Below, in pieces: positions 13,849-16,803 of a stretch of 16,803 nt of DNA. This stretch comes from JBBRGG01 sp038240875 (GTDB taxonomy: Bacteria > Planctomycetota > Phycisphaerae > Phycisphaerales > UBA1924). The position numbers and the translations under genes are program-made. The stretch covers positions 1-16,803 of the forward strand of contig JBBRGG010000049.1 of the NCBI GenBank assembly GCA_038240875.1, given 5' to 3'. The notes under the pieces are model-generated. The model did not search any database and was not told where the DNA came from. It saw only the letters and a list, made by a program, of their open reading frames with translations. Each line of letters begins with the position of its first letter. Position 1 is the stretch's first letter.

Positions 13849-15069
13849 TCACGCCTTCACGATCGCGCGCTCCAAGGCCGCGGGATCCTCATATGCAAGT
13901 CCGAACACAGTCTTGTTGAAAGTTTCCAGAGCAATCTCTTCCTGACGGATGAAGCCGGTAGCGCGCGGCAGTTGGCCCTTGCGATGAAGATCGACCATCG
14001 CGCAAACGCCCGACGCCGTCGTAAGCTCAATTGCTGGCCAGGTTCGGCCTAAGAGTTCTGTCGCAGGGACGCGGCGGCGAAAGTTGACCTGCCAAGGCTG
14101 GCCGTTGCGGGTGCCTATAGCGTTCACAAAGACCACGACAACGTCTTGCAGCGTGCGGGCCAGCGCGTGATCAAAGAGGTCGATGAGCATCCAGCGGTCA
14201 AACTGCCGTCCTTTGATCGTCGGGAGCGCGTGCTCGGTTGCCAGGCCCAAATCGTGCAGCAAGAACTGCATCAGGTCACGGTGGCCGGGATAGCGAATTG
14301 TCTTGTACGCGACGTTAGCTTCACTCGCAAGGCGCTTGTCTCCTTCGAGGGTTTCGATGAGAGTGCCCACGCCACCAGAGGTGTAAAAGGCTTCATACTC
14401 GACGCCTTCGAGGCTGAAGCGTTCGAGGCCTTCGAGCGCGGGAACCTTGACGTTGTGGCCATGAAGCATGACGTTGCAAGGCTCGCAATATTCATTGATC
14501 ACGCCCGCAGCAGACCAGGTAACGTTGTACTTGAGTTGGTTCGTCGGGAACTGCGACAACGCGCCAACACGCAAAGTCAAGTTCTGTACCTGATCAAGCT
14601 GGCACGCAACGTGGTACGCGGCTATTGCGATGTACCCAGGAGCCAAGCCACATTGTGGCACCAGCGCGACCTTTGCCCGGCCTTCGCGATCGATTGCACG
14701 TACAGCGTCGGTCGTGGCCACGTCTTCAGTTACGTCGAAATAGTGCACACCAAGCTCGTTTGCGGCTTCGGCGATCCCTTGCACAAAGTTAAAGGGCAAC
14801 ATGCAGATGACATAGTGCTGGCCCTTTAAGGCTTCGCGGACCTGGCTCATGTTGGTGGCATCGACGACTCGGGTGGTGAACGCCGCAAGACCTCCCGCGA
14901 GTTTGGCAAGGCGTGCGATGTTGTCGCTGGCTTCTTTGAGTGCCGAAGGTTCGCGGTCGGCGAGAGTGACGCGGTAGGCCCCGCCGCCACAAGCGAGGAG
15001 AAGTTCAGCGACAGACTTACCGACCTTGCCGCCGCCGAGGATGAGCACGTTGGCATGAGTTTGCGACAT
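13849..15069 (-). CDS. Lysine 6-dehydrogenase / saccharopine dehydrogenase-like oxidoreductase
   Basis: A 406-residue NAD(P)-dependent enzyme. The Rossmann signature ILGGGKVGKSVAELL is at 10-24, with the acidic TLADRE at 35-40. The mid-part CGLAPGY (140-146) and the later EAFYTSGGVGTLIETL and YKTIRYPGHRDL blocks resemble Geobacillus-type lysine 6-dehydrogenase (which has LGVAPGM, FHTSGGTSTL and YKTIRYRGH). The family oxidises the lysine epsilon-amine or handles saccharopine-type adducts; the substrate here is not certain. The start is the ATG at 15069 because GGAGG lies six bases upstream (15076-15080); an in-frame ATG at 15096 has no such site. It is divergent from metK and 77 bp upstream of purM, so it may be the first gene of a two-gene transcript with it. 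Confidence 0.85.
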   Translation of the reverse strand: MSQTHANVLILGGGKVGKSVAELLLACGGGAYRVTLADREPSALKEASDNIARLAKLAGGLAAFTTRVVDATNMSQVREALKGQHYVICMLPFNFVQGIAEAANELGVHYFDVTEDVATTDAVRAIDREGRAKVALVPQCGLAPGYIAIAAYHVACQLDQVQNLTLRVGALSQFPTNQLKYNVTWSAAGVINEYCEPCNVMLHGHNVKVPALEGLERFSLEGVEYEAFYTSGGVGTLIETLEGDKRLASEANVAYKTIRYPGHRDLMQFLLHDLGLATEHALPTIKGRQFDRWMLIDLFDHALARTLQDVVVVFVNAIGTRNGQPWQVNFRRRVPATELLGRTWPAIELTTASGVCAMVDLHRKGQLPRATGFIRQEEIALETFNKTVFGLAYEDPAALERAIVKA

Positions 15070-15380
15070 GAAAGACCTCCGAAAGAGTGCCAGCACAATG
15101 AAACAGGTTCTACCTACATGAGCGTCGGTCTTCAGCGATGGGCTAATAGATGAATACTGCCGCGGAAGATATTCGGCCAGAAGGGTAGGGATGTGAGGGT
15201 AGAGGCGGGCGGATTGCAGGCCTGACGTGGCGAATTAGATCTGACAGGGAAGGGCAGGGGCTATCATTGTGCCTTCGTTTTCCAAAGGGACGGATTATGA
15301 CTACATGTCAAGTCTCAAAGCGAGGTCAAGCGGGAAGATAACCCTTTTTTACACAGCTTCCTTTGCGCCGCTCCATAGCA

Positions 15381-15411
15381 TTGAATCGGCCTGATCGAAA
15401 CGTTCTATTAC
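15381..15411 (+). promoter_or_regulatory. Possible metK promoter
   Basis: TTGAAT (15381-15386) could be a -35, with TTCTAT at 15403 (16-bp spacer) or TATTAC at 15406 (19-bp spacer) as -10. Transcription would then start at about 15414-15418, exactly where the leader stems begin. Both matches are weak. Confidence 0.3.
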
Positions 15412-15413
15412 CT

Positions 15414-15477
15414 TTGCTCTAGGCAGACCAAGCTAAACCAAAAGGTCCAGAGCAAGACATATACAGTCTGCCCAGAG
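15414..15477 (+). promoter_or_regulatory. Structured metK leader with two mutually exclusive stems
   Basis: Stem B: CTCT-A-GGCAGAC (15417-15428) pairs with GTCTGCC-C-AGAG (15466-15477), 11 base pairs with one A-C mismatch, closing a 37-base loop. Stem A: TTGCTCT (15414-15420) pairs with AGAGCAA (15449-15455), and GACC (15426-15429) with GGTC (15444-15447). Both use the same 5' strand, so only one can form at a time. It ends 23 bases before the metK ribosome-binding site. It does not match the SAM-I, SAM-II or SMK-box consensus as I remember them. A cis-regulatory switch is an inference from pairing only. Confidence 0.45.
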
Positions 15478-15500
15478 AGTTGTGTCAATTTCGTGTTTGA

Positions 15501-15506
15501 GAGGAG
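15501..15506 (+). promoter_or_regulatory. metK ribosome-binding site
   Basis: GAGGAG five bases before the ATG at 15512, one of the strongest in the window; it decides the start against an in-frame GTG at 15482. Confidence 0.8.
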
Positions 15507-15511
15507 CCTTC

Positions 15512-16714
15512 ATGCAGCGTACCCAATTGTTCACTTCCGAATCCGTGTCGATGGGCCATCCTGACAAGGTCGCCGACCAGATTTCCGACGCCGTGCTTGA
15601 TGCGATGATCGCTGATGATCCGCGCTCGCGCGTCGCCTGCGAAACCTTGTGCTGCACGGGCTTGGTCGTAGTCGCGGGCGAGGTCACGACCTCGACATAT
15701 GTCAACATTCCTGACCTGGTACGCGAAGTCATCCGCGATATCGGCTACACCTCTGGTGATATGCGATTCGACGCCGACTCCTGTGGCGTACTCGTCGCCC
15801 TCAACAAGCAGTCCGCCGATATTGCCATGGGCGTTGATAAGGAAGGCGCGGGCGATCAGGGCATGATGTTCGGTTTCGCGTGCAATGACACGCCTGAACT
15901 GATGCCGCTGGCCATCCAGCTCAGCCACCGCTTGGTAGAGCAACAAGCCCACGTTCGCCAGCAGAACATCATCCCAGGCCTGCGTCCCGACGCCAAGAGC
16001 CAGGTCACCATTGAATACGAAGGCTTTAAGCCCGTTCGCGTAGACACGCTCGTTCTCTCGACGCAGCACGACTCTACGTGGAATGAGCGTCAGGCCGAGC
16101 TCAAGAAGCAAGTCACCGAGCACATTCTAAAGCCCGTGCTCAAGGACCTCTGGAACTCCGGCATCAAGATCCACGTCAACCCTACCGGTCGTTTCGAAAT
16201 CGGTGGTCCTCACGGCGATAGCGGCTTGACCGGTCGCAAAATTATCGTCGATACCTATGGCGGCATGGGTCGTCACGGCGGCGGTGCCTTCTCCGGCAAA
16301 GACCCCACAAAGGTTGATCGTTCTGCGGCATACATGGCTCGTAACATCGCCAAGAACGTCGTCGCTGCTGGGCTCGCCACGCGTTGCGAAGTGCAGTTGA
16401 GCTACGCCATCGGCGTCGCCGAGCCCACTAGCGTGCTGGTTGATTGCTTCGGCACCAACACTGCGGACGAAGACAAAATTGCCAAGGCGATCCGCGAACA
16501 CTTCCCATTGACTCCTCGTGGGATCATCGAAGCACTCAAGCTTCGCTTGCCGATCTTCTCGGCAACAGCTCGCCACGGGCACTTCGGGCGTGCGCCGTAC
16601 GAAGGCCAGTACTACGACCGCGTCAAGCGCGAGAAGCGTGGTGGCAAGATCGAGTTCTTCACCTGGGAAAAGACCGACAAGGCCGACGCGCTCAAGAAAG
16701 CCGTCAAGGGTTAA
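15512..16714 (+). CDS. metK: S-adenosylmethionine synthetase
   Basis: Makes S-adenosylmethionine from methionine and ATP in the cytoplasm. The 400-residue protein has the normal family length and motifs. FTSESVSMGHPDKVADQISD (7-26) carries the ATP-binding His. GAGDQGMMFGFA (112-123) is the first PROSITE-type signature, and GGGAFSGKDPTKVDRSAAY (256-274) is the P-loop-like second signature. PTGRFEIGGPHGDSGLTGRK (224-243) contributes to the active site. The end GHFGR and FTWEKTDKADALKKA is typical. Codons are richer in C-ending forms than in neighbouring genes, as expected for high expression. It stands alone on the plus strand behind a structured leader and before an intrinsic terminator. It supplies the cofactor for enzymes such as the methyltransferase at 1858-2757. 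Confidence 0.98.
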   Translation: MQRTQLFTSESVSMGHPDKVADQISDAVLDAMIADDPRSRVACETLCCTGLVVVAGEVTTSTYVNIPDLVREVIRDIGYTSGDMRFDADSCGVLVALNKQSADIAMGVDKEGAGDQGMMFGFACNDTPELMPLAIQLSHRLVEQQAHVRQQNIIPGLRPDAKSQVTIEYEGFKPVRVDTLVLSTQHDSTWNERQAELKKQVTEHILKPVLKDLWNSGIKIHVNPTGRFEIGGPHGDSGLTGRKIIVDTYGGMGRHGGGAFSGKDPTKVDRSAAYMARNIAKNVVAAGLATRCEVQLSYAIGVAEPTSVLVDCFGTNTADEDKIAKAIREHFPLTPRGIIEALKLRLPIFSATARHGHFGRAPYEGQYYDRVKREKRGGKIEFFTWEKTDKADALKKAVKG

Positions 16715-16759
16715 AGCCGAAGCCTGTACTCTGAAAGCCGAAGACTGATTTTCACAAGA

Positions 16760-16793
16760 ACCCCCGAACGAACTTCGGGGGGTCTTTGTTTTT
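16760..16793 (+). terminator. Intrinsic terminator of metK
   Basis: CCCCCGAA (16761-16768) pairs with TTCGGGGG (16774-16781) around the loop CGAAC, followed by GTCTTTGTTTTT. It is 46 bp past the metK stop and is the clearest rho-independent terminator in the window. Confidence 0.93.
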
Positions 16794-16803
16794 CACCTTG
16801 CCA

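Larger units (their letters stand above)
15070..15511. other. 442-bp divergent control region between the lysine-dehydrogenase-like gene and metK
   Basis: No protein gene of normal size is supported. Contents: the Shine-Dalgarno of the minus-strand gene (15076-15080); a 14-codon open frame ATG 15297 to TAA 15341 that has GGGA upstream and is followed at once by CCC and six T; a possible promoter; and the structured metK leader at 15414-15477. Bases 15097-15290 show nothing I can name. Confidence 0.6.

Noticed and set aside
15241..15511. Known SAM-I, SAM-II or SMK-box riboswitch upstream of metK
   Set aside because: I looked for the conserved core strings of these classes and did not find them; only unnamed competing stems are visible.

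Overview
The window looks like chromosomal DNA from a GC-rich bacterium. A member of the Planctomycetota, perhaps Phycisphaerae-like, is my best guess. The reasons are that most starts have weak or no Shine-Dalgarno sequence, housekeeping enzymes carry lineage-style insertions, direct charging of Gln-tRNA (GlnRS) coexists with a GluRS, and CefD-like PLP enzymes occur. This placement is inference; no rRNA or other phylogenetic marker was compared. I saw no tRNA, rRNA or CRISPR array.

Layout. (1) 1-4604, minus strand: a compact run gltX (glutamyl-tRNA synthetase), a class I SAM-dependent methyltransferase starting 2 bp after gltX, then glnS (glutaminyl-tRNA synthetase), cut by the left window edge. 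(2) 4762-5343, plus: a small two-helix membrane protein with a C-terminal four-cysteine zinc ribbon. (3) 5463-6179, plus: a decayed IS1595/ISXO2-type transposase with two compensating frame lesions in its N-terminal region and a scrambled, stop-containing catalytic end. The 288 bp after it hold a 28-bp copy of the 3' end of the next gene, short direct repeats and a hairpin. (4) 6468-11125, minus: a CefD/EgtE-like PLP enzyme, cysteine dioxygenase, a second CefD/EgtE-like PLP enzyme and a TrpG/PabA glutamine amidotransferase. (5) 11250-12338, plus, divergent from (4): a YeiH/UPF0324-family putative sulfate exporter. (6) 12518-15069, minus: purM with an unusual basic insertion, and upstream a lysine 6-dehydrogenase/saccharopine-dehydrogenase-like oxidoreductase. 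(7) 15512-16714, plus: metK, preceded by a long leader with a pair of mutually exclusive RNA stems and followed by a clear intrinsic terminator.

How the genes may work together. The most system-like part is 7197-12338. Cysteine dioxygenase makes cysteine sulfinate. The two flanking PLP enzymes belong to a fold family whose EgtE branch cleaves C-S bonds at oxidised sulfur and whose relatives include cysteine sulfinate desulfinases. The divergent YeiH-type protein belongs to a family annotated as sulfate exporters. Together they suggest a cysteine-sulfur oxidation and export module. The assignment of substrates is inference from context. The second noteworthy grouping is the GluRS-methyltransferase-GlnRS cluster, in which the methyltransferase is probably co-translated with the two synthetases.
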